Shown here piece after piece: positions 36,374-43,890 of a stretch of 64,000 nucleotides of DNA. Position numbers and translations under genes: made by a program. Position 1 is the stretch's first letter, and the number at the start of each line of letters is the position of its first letter. The stretch comes from Methylotenera sp. GTDB taxonomy: Bacteria > Pseudomonadota > Gammaproteobacteria > Burkholderiales > Methylophilaceae. The stretch is taken from assembly GCA_030652995.1 (NCBI GenBank), contig JAUSAG010000015.1, forward strand, positions 55,111-119,110. The letters are read 5' to 3'. The notes beneath the pieces are model-generated. The model saw only the letters and a program-made list of their open reading frames with translations, searched no databases and had not been told where the DNA came from.

Positions 36374-37465
36374 TTAGCAACACCCACCTGTTTGATCGCT
36401 GGCATTGCCATCATAAGGAAGAGCTGCGCCGCAACCTTCAAAAATACCAAAGTGCTTATCAAAATTGCCATAAAAATCAAAATGTTTGGCAAAGCGTGTG
36501 TCGTGCAACATGCGCCAAGTATTGCCGCATACAGGGAAGTGTTTGCCGGTTTCAATAAAGTGATGTTTATCTAAAATAAAAGCATGCGGATGGTGCGGGA
36601 TAGTGCCGCGATATACCACCGATTGCCCGTAGTCCTCGCAAGCTGGCTCTAAGCCTGCCAACTTGAATAAACGATAAGTCGCTGAGAAAAACTTGATATT
36701 GCCGGTACGCACCGCTAACTCACTATTGCCAATGGTAATCGGGCGGTCAGCCACCAAGCGTGGATCATCAAAGCCATGCGCTTTTGCCAGGTTATGAAAG
36801 TCATTCCAGTACAGTGCACCACTTAGGCATTCACCATATAAAACAGGGTCAAGTGTGAGCGCTTTCGGGATGCGTCTATCTGCATATACGTCTGAAAAAT
36901 ACAGCTCGCCACCAGGTTTGAGTACGCGGAACGCCTCACTTAGCACTGCGGCTTTATCCACGGCCAAGTTAATGACACAATTGGACACGATAATATCTAC
37001 ACTGTTGTCGTCCAAATCTAATTCGTGCAAACGCTCAATATAACCATGTAAAAAAAGAACATTACTCTCGGCATGGCCAAATACCTGACGGTGGTGGTCT
37101 TGATGCTGACGTGCCACGGCCAACTGTTCTTCAGTCATATCTACACCAATGACGCGACCTTGTTCGCCGACTAATTTAGATAGCACATAAACGTCACGCC
37201 CGGCACCGCAGCCAAGATCAAGTATGGTTAGGCCATCCAGCAGTTCTGGCAGTACCAAGCCGCAACCGTAGTAACGCATCAGCACCTCATCATGCACTTG
37301 CGAGAGAATTGGCTTCACATAATTAGGCAGTCCCGCATCCGTGCAACAGGCGTTAGTTTGTAAATCCACCGAGCCTGTCAGTGTTTCGCCATAATACTGG
37401 CGCACATTATCCTGTATATTATTTTGCACATGGGCTTGACCCTTTTTTGTTGTGGTTTCTTGCAT
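36374..37465 (-). CDS. arsM: Arsenite S-adenosylmethyltransferase-like protein
   Basis: A SAM methyltransferase with motif I (ILDLGCGAGRDVYVLS) and motif GVDMTEEQ. Four cysteines sit at the spacing of ArsM: C49 (NACCTDAG), C76 (YYGCG), C171 (SNCVINL) and C221 (GECLSGA), numbered from the track start. These resemble the arsenic-binding set of characterised ArsM enzymes. The C-terminus ends GGCC. The ATG at 37465 has a GAGG site, so the track start at 37489 is probably too long by eight residues. It would methylate arsenite. The surrounding glycosyltransferase genes point to arsenosugar synthesis rather than simple detoxification. Confidence 0.85.
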   Translation of the reverse strand: MQETTTKKGQAHVQNNIQDNVRQYYGETLTGSVDLQTNACCTDAGLPNYVKPILSQVHDEVLMRYYGCGLVLPELLDGLTILDLGCGAGRDVYVLSKLVGEQGRVIGVDMTEEQLAVARQHQDHHRQVFGHAESNVLFLHGYIERLHELDLDDNSVDIIVSNCVINLAVDKAAVLSEAFRVLKPGGELYFSDVYADRRIPKALTLDPVLYGECLSGALYWNDFHNLAKAHGFDDPRLVADRPITIGNSELAVRTGNIKFFSATYRLFKLAGLEPACEDYGQSVVYRGTIPHHPHAFILDKHHFIETGKHFPVCGNTWRMLHDTRFAKHFDFYGNFDKHFGIFEGCGAALPYDGNASDQTGGCC

Positions 37466-37466
37466 G

Positions 37467-38180
37467 TTATGCCTCGTTTTTTTCGTCATTAAAATTAGTA
37501 AGATGGCTGCGATAGCGTACTGCTAATTTCTGCGGGGCATTTCCGCGTACAAAAGCCAGTGCCAGCTTGCGGTTTTCCCAGGTGCGATGCCACCAGCCAT
37601 CATGTTGCCAGCGCCTTGGGTCAACCAATAAAGGCGCATCCAAAGCAACAAAATGGCCTAATTTTCGTAAGTTTTTAACCAACGGTACTTCTTCAAACAA
37701 AGGCCAGGGAGCATGTCCGCCAGCTTCAACATAAGCTTGCTTGGTCATGAATAAGCCTTGGTCCCCGTAAGGGATACCATAGCGGCAACGTAGTGCAATA
37801 GCAGGCTCTAAAATAAATGCAGGCCAAGCGCGCGGGGCATCAAACTTGAATTTAAAGTAGCCGCCTAGCGCGCCTTTTTCGAGTGCGATCCGCATCACTG
37901 TTATCGGGTCTGTTGGCACGTGTGCATCGGCATGTAAAAACCACAGTACATCACCTTGTGCCGTTGCCGCACCTGCAAGTAGCTGTTTGCCGCGACAAGG
38001 CTCGCTTGGCTTCCAGTGCGCTTGATATTGCTTGCATATTTTTTCACACGCCAAGCTAGCCGCACCATCAACCACAATCACCTCGTATGGCGTGTGCGGC
38101 AAATGCTGTAATTGCGCTAAGAGTTGCGCCAGCTTTTGTTCATCGTTATAGCAAGGAATAATAATGCTTACTTTAGGCAT
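37467..38180 (-). CDS. Family 2 glycosyltransferase, arsenosugar type (TIGR04283-like)
   Basis: The 237-residue GT-A protein has SIIIPCYNDEQKL and VVVDGAA-type nucleotide binding, WFLHADAHVP (the metal-binding DxD-like region) and GIPYGDQGLFMTK followed by LFEEVPLVKNLRKLG. These match the TIGR04283 subfamily linked to arsenosugar clusters. It overlaps the preceding gene by 8 nt and the next by at most a few bases, so it is operonic. The ribosome site GAAGGT supports the start. The sugar is not identified. Confidence 0.85.
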   Translation of the reverse strand: MPKVSIIIPCYNDEQKLAQLLAQLQHLPHTPYEVIVVDGAASLACEKICKQYQAHWKPSEPCRGKQLLAGAATAQGDVLWFLHADAHVPTDPITVMRIALEKGALGGYFKFKFDAPRAWPAFILEPAIALRCRYGIPYGDQGLFMTKQAYVEAGGHAPWPLFEEVPLVKNLRKLGHFVALDAPLLVDPRRWQHDGWWHRTWENRKLALAFVRGNAPQKLAVRYRSHLTNFNDEKNEA

Positions 38181-38892
38181 AACGACCTTCGTTCGGCATC
38201 ATCACCTTTTGTTTAGAGGTTTTTTGCTGAATAATTTGGCGTGCCAACGCTAGAAGCACGCGTCTGGCAGGGCGTTGATCTTGTGCGAGCTTCACAACTA
38301 GGTGAGATAAATCCTCAAATTCATCCACGTCAAATCCCACAGGCAGCTTGCCAATAACATGTCCATTTTGTTGGCACAGTAAAGATAAGCCGTCACCCAA
38401 TTGCGAAGTGCTCCATGGTAAATGGGTAAGATCCGGCCACGGTTTGCAGCTAGCCATGATAGAAACACCACCGTCGATAGTAGGTTTGAACATAGTATCA
38501 ACATTTAAAAAAGCATCGCTTACTGCAGTATAGTCTGTGATACAAATATCTGGTGCATCGCTCCCGATGTATATCAGCTGATTAAAGCCGCTACTACGTA
38601 GTGCATGATCAAGTGCATTCAGGCGTTGGCCTAGATTGCCGCTGACTTGGGGCAGCACCGCTGCATCGGCGCGCGTTTTTTTGCAAAGATCTACCGCCCA
38701 TTCGCGATCTTTAACGTCTGCTGGTGCGATGACGACAGCGCCATACCAAGCGAGAACGTCTTCCATGGTGCAAGCAAGTAGCGCTTCTGCAATTTTTAGT
38801 GCAAGCGCTTGTCCAACCTTTGTGGCAAGACGTTGTTTGCCCACACCTAGTGAGGGTCGCTTGCATACCAAAACTAACGTCGGCTGGGTCAT
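38173..38892 (-). CDS. DUF2064 glycosyl/nucleotidyltransferase-like (TIGR04282-like)
   Basis: The 239-residue protein begins LVLVCKRPSLGVGKQRLA, a CofC/DUF2064 type nucleotide-binding start, and has the conserved LIYIGSDAPDI motif. This is the TIGR04282 family, which neighbours TIGR04283 proteins in arsenosugar biosynthesis loci. It is the first gene of the five-gene minus-strand operon. Ribosome-site support for the ATG at 38892 is weak. Confidence 0.85.
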   Translation of the reverse strand: MTQPTLVLVCKRPSLGVGKQRLATKVGQALALKIAEALLACTMEDVLAWYGAVVIAPADVKDREWAVDLCKKTRADAAVLPQVSGNLGQRLNALDHALRSSGFNQLIYIGSDAPDICITDYTAVSDAFLNVDTMFKPTIDGGVSIMASCKPWPDLTHLPWSTSQLGDGLSLLCQQNGHVIGKLPVGFDVDEFEDLSHLVVKLAQDQRPARRVLLALARQIIQQKTSKQKVMMPNEGRYA

Positions 38893-39109
38893 ATTATTAT
38901 TTGCAGTTTTATTAATGAAAAGTAAATTAAAAAATCATACAGTGATTAGACGTGCTTAAATTAAATTCCTTACAAATTATTATGTTTAAGTAATCACTTT
39001 GGCTTGTGTGGTGAACTATTTTGCAAAGAATGCTTTAAAGATTATAGTAAACAGAGGTGGCCCGAAGCGTTTTTTAGGCATTTGGTTGGTTAGATAGGAG
39101 TTAGCAATA

Positions 39110-39967
39110 GTGGAAGTATATTTACGATTTAGTATTTTCTTGGGTATTTACCTGCTGGCGCTGTGGCTGGAAACCTTATTCCCCAAACGTCAGCCAACGC
39201 AGCCTAGGGCAAGGCGCTGGATGATCAATTTTAGCCTGGTTGGTATTGATGTTCTGGTGCAACGATTTACTTTAGGCGCTGCTGCATATTTAACGGCAGT
39301 TTATGCACAGGACCACGGCTGGGGATTGATGAGCATTCTCGATCTGCCTTTTTGGGCAGAGGCGTTAATTGCGTTTTTGATTCTGGATTTTGCCATATAT
39401 TTGCAGCATGTGATGTCGCATGCCTTGCCCATTTTCTGGCGGTTACATAGTGTGCACCATGCTGATTTGGATATTGATGCCAGTAGCGGGCTACGTTTTC
39501 ACCCACTTGAAATCATTGTTTCACTTATTTATAAAGCGGCAATAGTTGCAGCACTTGGTATAGATCCTTGGGTAGTCATCGCGTTCGAGGCAACGCTCAA
39601 TGGGGCTGCAGTGTTAACCCATGCCAACATTCGCTACTCAGATCGGCTGGATTCGCTATTACGATGGCTGTTTGTCACACCCAATATGCACCGCGTCCAT
39701 CACTCTACAAGCCGCGATGAAATGGATACCAATTTTGGTTTTTTTCTATCGATATGGGATCGACTCTGTGGCACCTATCATCATGCACCTCCGAGTGCAG
39801 GCCATGAAAAGGTGGCGCTGGGGTTACCTTATATTCGAGAACAATCTCGTCTTGGTTTGTGGCAATTGCTGATCATGCCATTTCGAGTAACAAGGCAAAC
39901 GGCCAGCTTGGGCTTGTCGCCTGATGTGGTGGATGGTGAGGTCAAAAACTACGCGAATAATGAGTAG
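39110..39967 (+). CDS. Sterol desaturase/fatty acid hydroxylase family membrane enzyme
   Basis: The 285-residue protein has several hydrophobic helices and the three histidine boxes of the di-iron hydroxylase family (HVMSH, HSVHHADLD then RFHPLE, and HRVHHST). It should hydroxylate a lipid or an isoprenoid in the membrane. The start GTG has a GGAG about 10 nt upstream. It is transcribed away from the arsenosugar-like operon. Substrate cannot be deduced. Confidence 0.85.
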   Translation: MEVYLRFSIFLGIYLLALWLETLFPKRQPTQPRARRWMINFSLVGIDVLVQRFTLGAAAYLTAVYAQDHGWGLMSILDLPFWAEALIAFLILDFAIYLQHVMSHALPIFWRLHSVHHADLDIDASSGLRFHPLEIIVSLIYKAAIVAALGIDPWVVIAFEATLNGAAVLTHANIRYSDRLDSLLRWLFVTPNMHRVHHSTSRDEMDTNFGFFLSIWDRLCGTYHHAPPSAGHEKVALGLPYIREQSRLGLWQLLIMPFRVTRQTASLGLSPDVVDGEVKNYANNE

Positions 39968-40060
39968 CTTAATAAGGGAATGAGTAACTTCCAAATTTAT
40001 AGAGACAAAGAGCATAAAACGGCTTATGCCCTCAAAAACAATCAACTCGTACATATTTCA

Positions 40061-40115
40061 GCAAGCAAGCGTAGACTCGATGAAGCGTAGCGGAATCGAG
40101 GCTACGCTCGCTTGC
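40061..40115. repeat. Long intergenic hairpin repeat
   Basis: The arm GCAAGC-AAGCGTAG-ACTCGAT pairs with ATCGAG-GCTACGCT-CGCTTGC around the loop GAAGCGTAGCGGA, giving a stem of about 20 bp. It resembles a common proteobacterial intergenic repeat (GATGAAGCGTAGCGGAATC). Confidence 0.75.
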
Positions 40116-40152
40116 AAAAGATATGAAGCGATAAGTTGACGCAGCGCGGTAG

Positions 40153-40227
40153 GTTGGGCAGAGTGGTAGAGAAGCCCAATATTCTAAGGCATTGTTTATT
40201 GTTGGGCTTCATTGCGTTTAGCCCAAC
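40153..40227. repeat. Nested inverted repeat of the GTTGGGC/GCCCAAC type
   Basis: The outer arms GTTGGGC (40153-40159) and GCCCAAC (40221-40227) enclose GAAGCCCAA (40171-40179) and TTGGGCTTC (40202-40210). This matches the widespread TAGGTTGGGC intergenic repeat. Confidence 0.75.
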
Positions 40228-40291
40228 TGCGCTATTATTCCAATAACATCAGTATTGCAAAAATATGAATTTGTGAAAATAGCCCGCGTAT

Positions 40292-40317
40292 GGCGGATGA
40301 GCATCGCGTTATCCGCT
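40292..40317. repeat. Short hairpin repeat, GGCGGAT/ATCCGC type
   Basis: GCGGAT (40293-40298) pairs with ATCCGC (40311-40316), within a context GTATGGCGGATGA known from other proteobacterial intergenic repeats. The stretch 39968-40626 otherwise has no gene. Confidence 0.65.
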
Positions 40318-40360
40318 CTACATCTCTTGATTCTATCTCACATGGGGTGTGGCTATTAAA

Positions 40361-40416
40361 GCGTTATTTTGCATCAAACCAAATATCACCATGCCACGCA
40401 GATGCTTTGGCGCCAG
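40361..40416 (+). repeat. Left copy of 56-bp direct repeat flanking the toxin-antitoxin module
   Basis: This copy matches 41245-41300 in 54 of 56 positions. Read on the minus strand it encodes a remnant of the C-terminus and stop of the DUF3047 protein. Similarity continues left to ATTAAA with an 11-nt gap. Confidence 0.85.
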
Positions 40417-40586
40417 CAGAATAATAGGGGACCACAGTTTCCCGACCATCTTAACTTCTCATCCCCCATATTTCCACCTTTTTTGCGCTATAAGGGCAAT
40501 AAATTTACCACCATTCGGCTGATAATCACTTTGCCACAAATCCACCCCCTGAAATTACTCAATAATTTTATTGCATGCGGAATTAA

Positions 40587-40604
40587 ATCCTACTAGAATA
40601 GGAT
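40587..40604. promoter_or_regulatory. Probable operator of the toxin-antitoxin operon
   Basis: ATCCTA-N6-TAGGAT is a perfect inverted repeat 22 nt upstream of the antitoxin ATG, where an AbrB-type antitoxin usually represses its own operon. Confidence 0.6.
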
Positions 40605-40626
40605 ATTATTTGTAAGGAGCTTAGAA

Positions 40627-40878
40627 ATGTTGCAATCATTAAGACGAGCAGGCGGCTCATTGGTAATGACTGTGCCAAAGGCATTCATTGAGCAAAACAA
40701 GCTTCACGAAGGTTCAAAAGTAAACCTGATGCTAGATGGCGAGCAGATGACAATCACCGCACCAAAACCCAACAGAAAGCATTACAGGATTAAAGATTTA
40801 ATGGCAGAAATGCCCAATGGATTACCACGTGTTGAAGGCTGGGATGAAATGCAATCTGTCGGACTGGAAGCTGCTTAA
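40627..40878 (+). CDS. Antitoxin with AbrB/MazE-type swapped-hairpin DNA-binding domain
   Basis: The 83-residue protein has an N-terminal AbrB fold (LRRAGGSLVMTVPKAFIEQN, then LHEGSKVNLML) and a C-terminal part (IKDLMAEMP) able to bind the toxin. It neutralises the adjacent PemK-type toxin and binds the operator. The ribosome site AAGGAG is strong. Its stop overlaps the toxin start by 1 nt (TAATG), so translation is coupled. Confidence 0.9.
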   Translation: MLQSLRRAGGSLVMTVPKAFIEQNKLHEGSKVNLMLDGEQMTITAPKPNRKHYRIKDLMAEMPNGLPRVEGWDEMQSVGLEAA

Positions 40879-41225
40879 TGGCGTACATGCCAAAGCGCGG
40901 GGATATTGTCCACCTAACCTTTGATCCAGCTTCAGGTAAAGAAATGCTGGGTAAACATTATGGCTTGGTCATCAGTGATAAAATTTTCAACAGTAGCGGG
41001 TTGGCGATGATATGTCCTATTTCACAAGGCGTAGCTACTAACGCGCGTTCTGTTGGCACCGTAGTAACACTCATGGGTTCGGGTACTGAAACTCAAGGTG
41101 GCGTGCATTGCCATCAATTAAAGTCACTGGATTGGCGTGTTAGAAAAGCCGAGTTCAAAGAAGTGACCCCTGATTTCATTATGGAAGAAGTTGCCGGGAA
41201 ACTTGAAGCTATCTTGTTTGATTGA
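40878..41225 (+). CDS. PemK/MazF-type mRNA interferase toxin
   Basis: The 115-residue protein matches the family: KRGDIVHLTFDPASGKEMLGKHYGLVISD at the N-terminus, then LAMICPISQG and a C-terminal VAGKLEAIL helix. These toxins cleave mRNA at short specific sequences. It forms a bicistronic module with the antitoxin and ends 21 nt before the stop of the convergent DUF3047 gene. The cleaved sequence is not deducible. Confidence 0.92.
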   Translation: MAYMPKRGDIVHLTFDPASGKEMLGKHYGLVISDKIFNSSGLAMICPISQGVATNARSVGTVVTLMGSGTETQGGVHCHQLKSLDWRVRKAEFKEVTPDFIMEEVAGKLEAILFD

Positions 41226-41244
41226 AATTAAAGCCCGTGTAGGG

Positions 41245-41300
41245 CGTTATTTTGCATCAAACCAAATATCACCATACCACGCAGATGCTGTGGCGCCAGT
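41245..41300 (+). repeat. Right copy of 56-bp direct repeat, inside the DUF3047 gene
   Basis: This covers the last 18 codons or so of the DUF3047 gene, including its stop. The second copy is at 40361-40416 (54/56 identical), on the other side of the toxin-antitoxin operon. Confidence 0.85.
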
Positions 41301-41888
41301 ATTATCGGTGTCAGTCATGATGGCTATTGCATCAACATTACTTGGATCTTTTCCAAATAGTTTGCGGTAATCAGCGAGCACATCACGGCGCTCCTCTAGC
41401 CATTGCCCAGCGCGCTCCGAGCCTGATTGCACCGCGATCATGCGTGCATTGCCAGTAAATGCATTACGCCAGTGACTATCGACAGGCTGATTGCTTGACC
41501 AGGCATAATTAATCGCGCGCGTACGCCAAAAGGCCACGCCGCCTGAAAACACAACATAGACACGGGCAGTGTAATCGTCACCGGCACGGGTATGCTCATC
41601 ACGACCCGTCGGCACGTTATCAACTTTCCATGACCAATGGAGGATGGGCGTTTTTTTAAGGTCTATATTCACTTTGCGAAACAAGCCTGAAGCGGCAGCG
41701 GTGCTGTTAGCATGCAGGGCAGTACGCCCGCCAGTGATTGCAATGGCGTAACGAGTCTCGCCTGAGAAAACTTTGGTTTGCCAACCGCTCATATCGCCTT
41801 GCGAAAAGCGAGCAATGTCAACAATCTCGGCATCAGCGTTTGCCATGATGGGTACAAACAACAATAAACAGCTTAGTAATTTTATCAA
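41247..41888 (-). CDS. DUF3047 family exported protein
   Basis: The 213-residue protein has a signal peptide ending near residue 19 (MANADAE), so it should be periplasmic. The core has HWSWKVDNVPTG, DDYTARVYVVFSGG and ADYRKLFGKDP, as in DUF3047 proteins, which look like jelly-roll carbohydrate or ligand binders. Function is unknown. Its 3' end is duplicated across the neighbouring toxin-antitoxin module. Confidence 0.75.
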   Translation of the reverse strand: MIKLLSCLLLFVPIMANADAEIVDIARFSQGDMSGWQTKVFSGETRYAIAITGGRTALHANSTAAASGLFRKVNIDLKKTPILHWSWKVDNVPTGRDEHTRAGDDYTARVYVVFSGGVAFWRTRAINYAWSSNQPVDSHWRNAFTGNARMIAVQSGSERAGQWLEERRDVLADYRKLFGKDPSNVDAIAIMTDTDNTGATASAWYGDIWFDAK

Positions 41889-41933
41889 TGGACTTTTCTC
41901 AGGTGTTAAGCATGTATTTTATACACACTTGCT

Positions 41934-42572
41934 TTAAGGTGATGATCCCCACACCTCATTGATGCGGGCATCGCGACCACAGCTACGTCTGTAGTATTTA
42001 TAGCGAATGGGGTTCTTTTTGTAATAGTCCTGATGGTACTCCTCAGCAAGATAAAATTGAGTAGCAGCGGTTATTTCAGTATGAATTTTGGCAAATTTTC
42101 CATTACGCTCAAGTGCCGCTTTACTGGCTTCGGCAGCCTTTTTTTGAACTTCATCCTGATAAAAAATAGCACTGCGGTACTGACTACCTACATCGCAGAA
42201 CTGCTGATCTTTAACCGTTGGATCAATGTGATGCCAAAAATAATCCAGTAACTTTTCATAATTGACCAGTTTGGGGTTGTAAGTCACTCGCACGGCTTCG
42301 GTATGCCCAGTAAAGCCTTGGCTGACTTGCTCGTAAGTCGGATTTTTAAGTTGACCGCCTATATAACCGGATTCCGCCGTGACTACACCAGCTAGTTTCT
42401 CAAAGTCAGCCTCAGAGCACCAAAAGCAGCCACCAGCAAATATGGCTGTTGCCAACTGTGCCTGTGGTGGTTTGATTAGAGGCGGCACATCTCCTGCTAA
42501 GCAGTAGCTAGTAAGTAAGAGGGCGGCAACTCCGCTATAAAATATGCAAGTAAACCTAATAATTTTTTGCAT
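41934..42572 (-). CDS. msrA: Peptide methionine sulfoxide reductase MsrA, exported
   Basis: The 212-residue protein has a signal peptide (to about residue 27, SYCLAGDV), then the catalytic motif GGCFWCSEADFE and YHQDYYKKNP in the substrate region. It reduces the S form of methionine sulfoxide in proteins, here in the periplasm. A cysteine near the C-terminus (RRSCGRD) may resolve the disulfide. It is 6 nt after msrB, so the two are cotranscribed. Confidence 0.93.
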   Translation of the reverse strand: MQKIIRFTCIFYSGVAALLLTSYCLAGDVPPLIKPPQAQLATAIFAGGCFWCSEADFEKLAGVVTAESGYIGGQLKNPTYEQVSQGFTGHTEAVRVTYNPKLVNYEKLLDYFWHHIDPTVKDQQFCDVGSQYRSAIFYQDEVQKKAAEASKAALERNGKFAKIHTEITAATQFYLAEEYHQDYYKKNPIRYKYYRRSCGRDARINEVWGSSP

Positions 42573-42578
42573 GATTTT

Positions 42579-43079
42579 TTATAATCTGAGCGCAGGCAAA
42601 GCATCGGTTTCTGGCACAAATTCCAATGCGAGCCCATTATTGCAATAACGTAAGCCAGTAGGTGCTGGGCCATCGTTAAACACATGCCCTTGATGACCAC
42701 CACAACGCGCGCAATGATATTCAATTCTAGGCCAAACCAGCTTGTAGTCTTTTTTGGTGATAACGGCTTCTGGTAAGGTATCCCAGAAGCTGGGCCAACC
42801 CGTGCCGCTATCAAATTTATGTCCGGACTTAAACAGAGGTAAGAAGCAGGCTGCACAAATAAACGTACCTTTGCGTTTTTCATGGTTGAGCGGGCTAGTA
42901 CCCGAGCGCTCAGTATCCTCTTCAAACAACACGTTATAACGGTCTGAGGTTAGCAGTTGTTTCCATGCTGATTTGGATTTTGTGAGCTGGTTCACTGTGG
43001 TGGCTTCCTTGGCAAAAGTGGGTAATGAGCTAGCAAGCCATAGCCCAGATAAATTTCTAATAAACTGACGACGATTCAT
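42579..43079 (-). CDS. msrB: Peptide methionine sulfoxide reductase MsrB, Tat-type export signal
   Basis: The 166-residue protein has an N-terminal RRQFIRNLSG twin-arginine type signal, then two zinc-binding CxxC pairs (CAAC and CARC) and the active-site region GLRYCNNGLAL with the catalytic cysteine. It reduces the R form of methionine sulfoxide. Together with the exported MsrA it forms a periplasmic repair pair. The asparagine after CN is a slight variation on the more usual CINS/CVNG. Confidence 0.9.
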   Translation of the reverse strand: MNRRQFIRNLSGLWLASSLPTFAKEATTVNQLTKSKSAWKQLLTSDRYNVLFEEDTERSGTSPLNHEKRKGTFICAACFLPLFKSGHKFDSGTGWPSFWDTLPEAVITKKDYKLVWPRIEYHCARCGGHQGHVFNDGPAPTGLRYCNNGLALEFVPETDALPALRL

Positions 43080-43241
43080 GATGGCTCCAATTTAGCTTTC
43101 TTAAGCTGAGATACTGTCATGCATCAGTCGGTTCAATTTTAAATTCCTTACAACGCACAGTTATAAAAATTAAGTGTCAACTACAAACTTTCCATATCTC
43201 ATTATATTTATGCCATAAAGCTGAGGGCGGTGTTTAAAAAA

Positions 43242-43577
43242 CTAGCGCTGTCTGGTGTTGAGTGGCAACCGACCAATTAGCACCAGTAATGTGAGAAAAA
43301 GACAAAACAAACATGCGAAGATAGTATCGAAGGACTTCGTTTTTTTGATAGCGTTATCAGTGGTGCGCTCACTTGTGAACCGAATGTTTTGTGCTGATAG
43401 TCGATGTTTTTCATCTATCGCAAGCGCATAGGTGATTAAATCACCTTCATTGGGCCGACGAGAGCGGTTGGAAAAGGCTTTTATATGCAAAAATGCTTTT
43501 TCGCAACAGCCATTTGGTATAACAAAGCCAAACCCTTGATCGTCTTTCCAGTGGGCAATTTTCCCCTGATAACGCAT
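43242..43577 (-). CDS. Cold-shock domain protein with a single membrane segment (shortened DUF1294 type)
   Basis: From ATG 43577 the protein has 111 residues: a cold-shock domain (MRYQGKIAHWKDDQGFGFVIPNG) and one hydrophobic helix (FACLFCLFLTLLVLIGRLPL). DUF1294 proteins usually have a longer membrane part after GRLP, so this one ends early. No continuation is found downstream. The track start at 43679 is longer but not supported. The domain should bind RNA or single-stranded DNA. It is distinct from secreted or plain Csp proteins. Confidence 0.75.
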   Translation of the reverse strand: MRYQGKIAHWKDDQGFGFVIPNGCCEKAFLHIKAFSNRSRRPNEGDLITYALAIDEKHRLSAQNIRFTSERTTDNAIKKTKSFDTIFACLFCLFLTLLVLIGRLPLNTRQR

Positions 43578-43618
43578 AAAAGCGCTTGAAATAACTAACG
43601 TGACACAGGCTTCATTGT

Positions 43619-43807
43619 TTAATGATGCCCAACCACTTCGCCCGCCTTTAATTTGTACTTGGTACCACAATAAGGGCAAGCAACATGTCCGGTTTTAGCA
43701 ACATCCAGAAACACACGCGGATGAGATGACCATAATGCTACTTCGTCAGTCGGGCAGTGTAGCGGCAGGTTTTTAGCGCTGACTTCGATTTCTTTTATGG
43801 TAGACAT
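43619..43807 (-). CDS. Small zinc-finger protein (COG4391/NDUFS6-like)
   Basis: The 62-residue protein has LPLHCPTDEVALWSSHPRVFLDV and CPYCGTKYKL, giving C18, H29, C44 and C47 as probable zinc ligands, as in the C-terminal domain of mitochondrial NDUFS6. In betaproteobacteria this gene commonly follows ilvE. It probably serves as a zinc-binding accessory of unknown role. Confidence 0.8.
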   Translation of the reverse strand: MSTIKEIEVSAKNLPLHCPTDEVALWSSHPRVFLDVAKTGHVACPYCGTKYKLKAGEVVGHH

Positions 43808-43890
43808 ATTAGTTTTTCTCGTAGTATTGTTGTACTAATGGTAACGCTAGTTATGATCTCAAGTAATTGAAATTCGCGCCTACCCATGGG

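Noticed and set aside
40369-40596. ORF of 75 residues on the plus strand
   Set aside because: It starts inside the 56-bp repeat, has no ribosome site and no family likeness.
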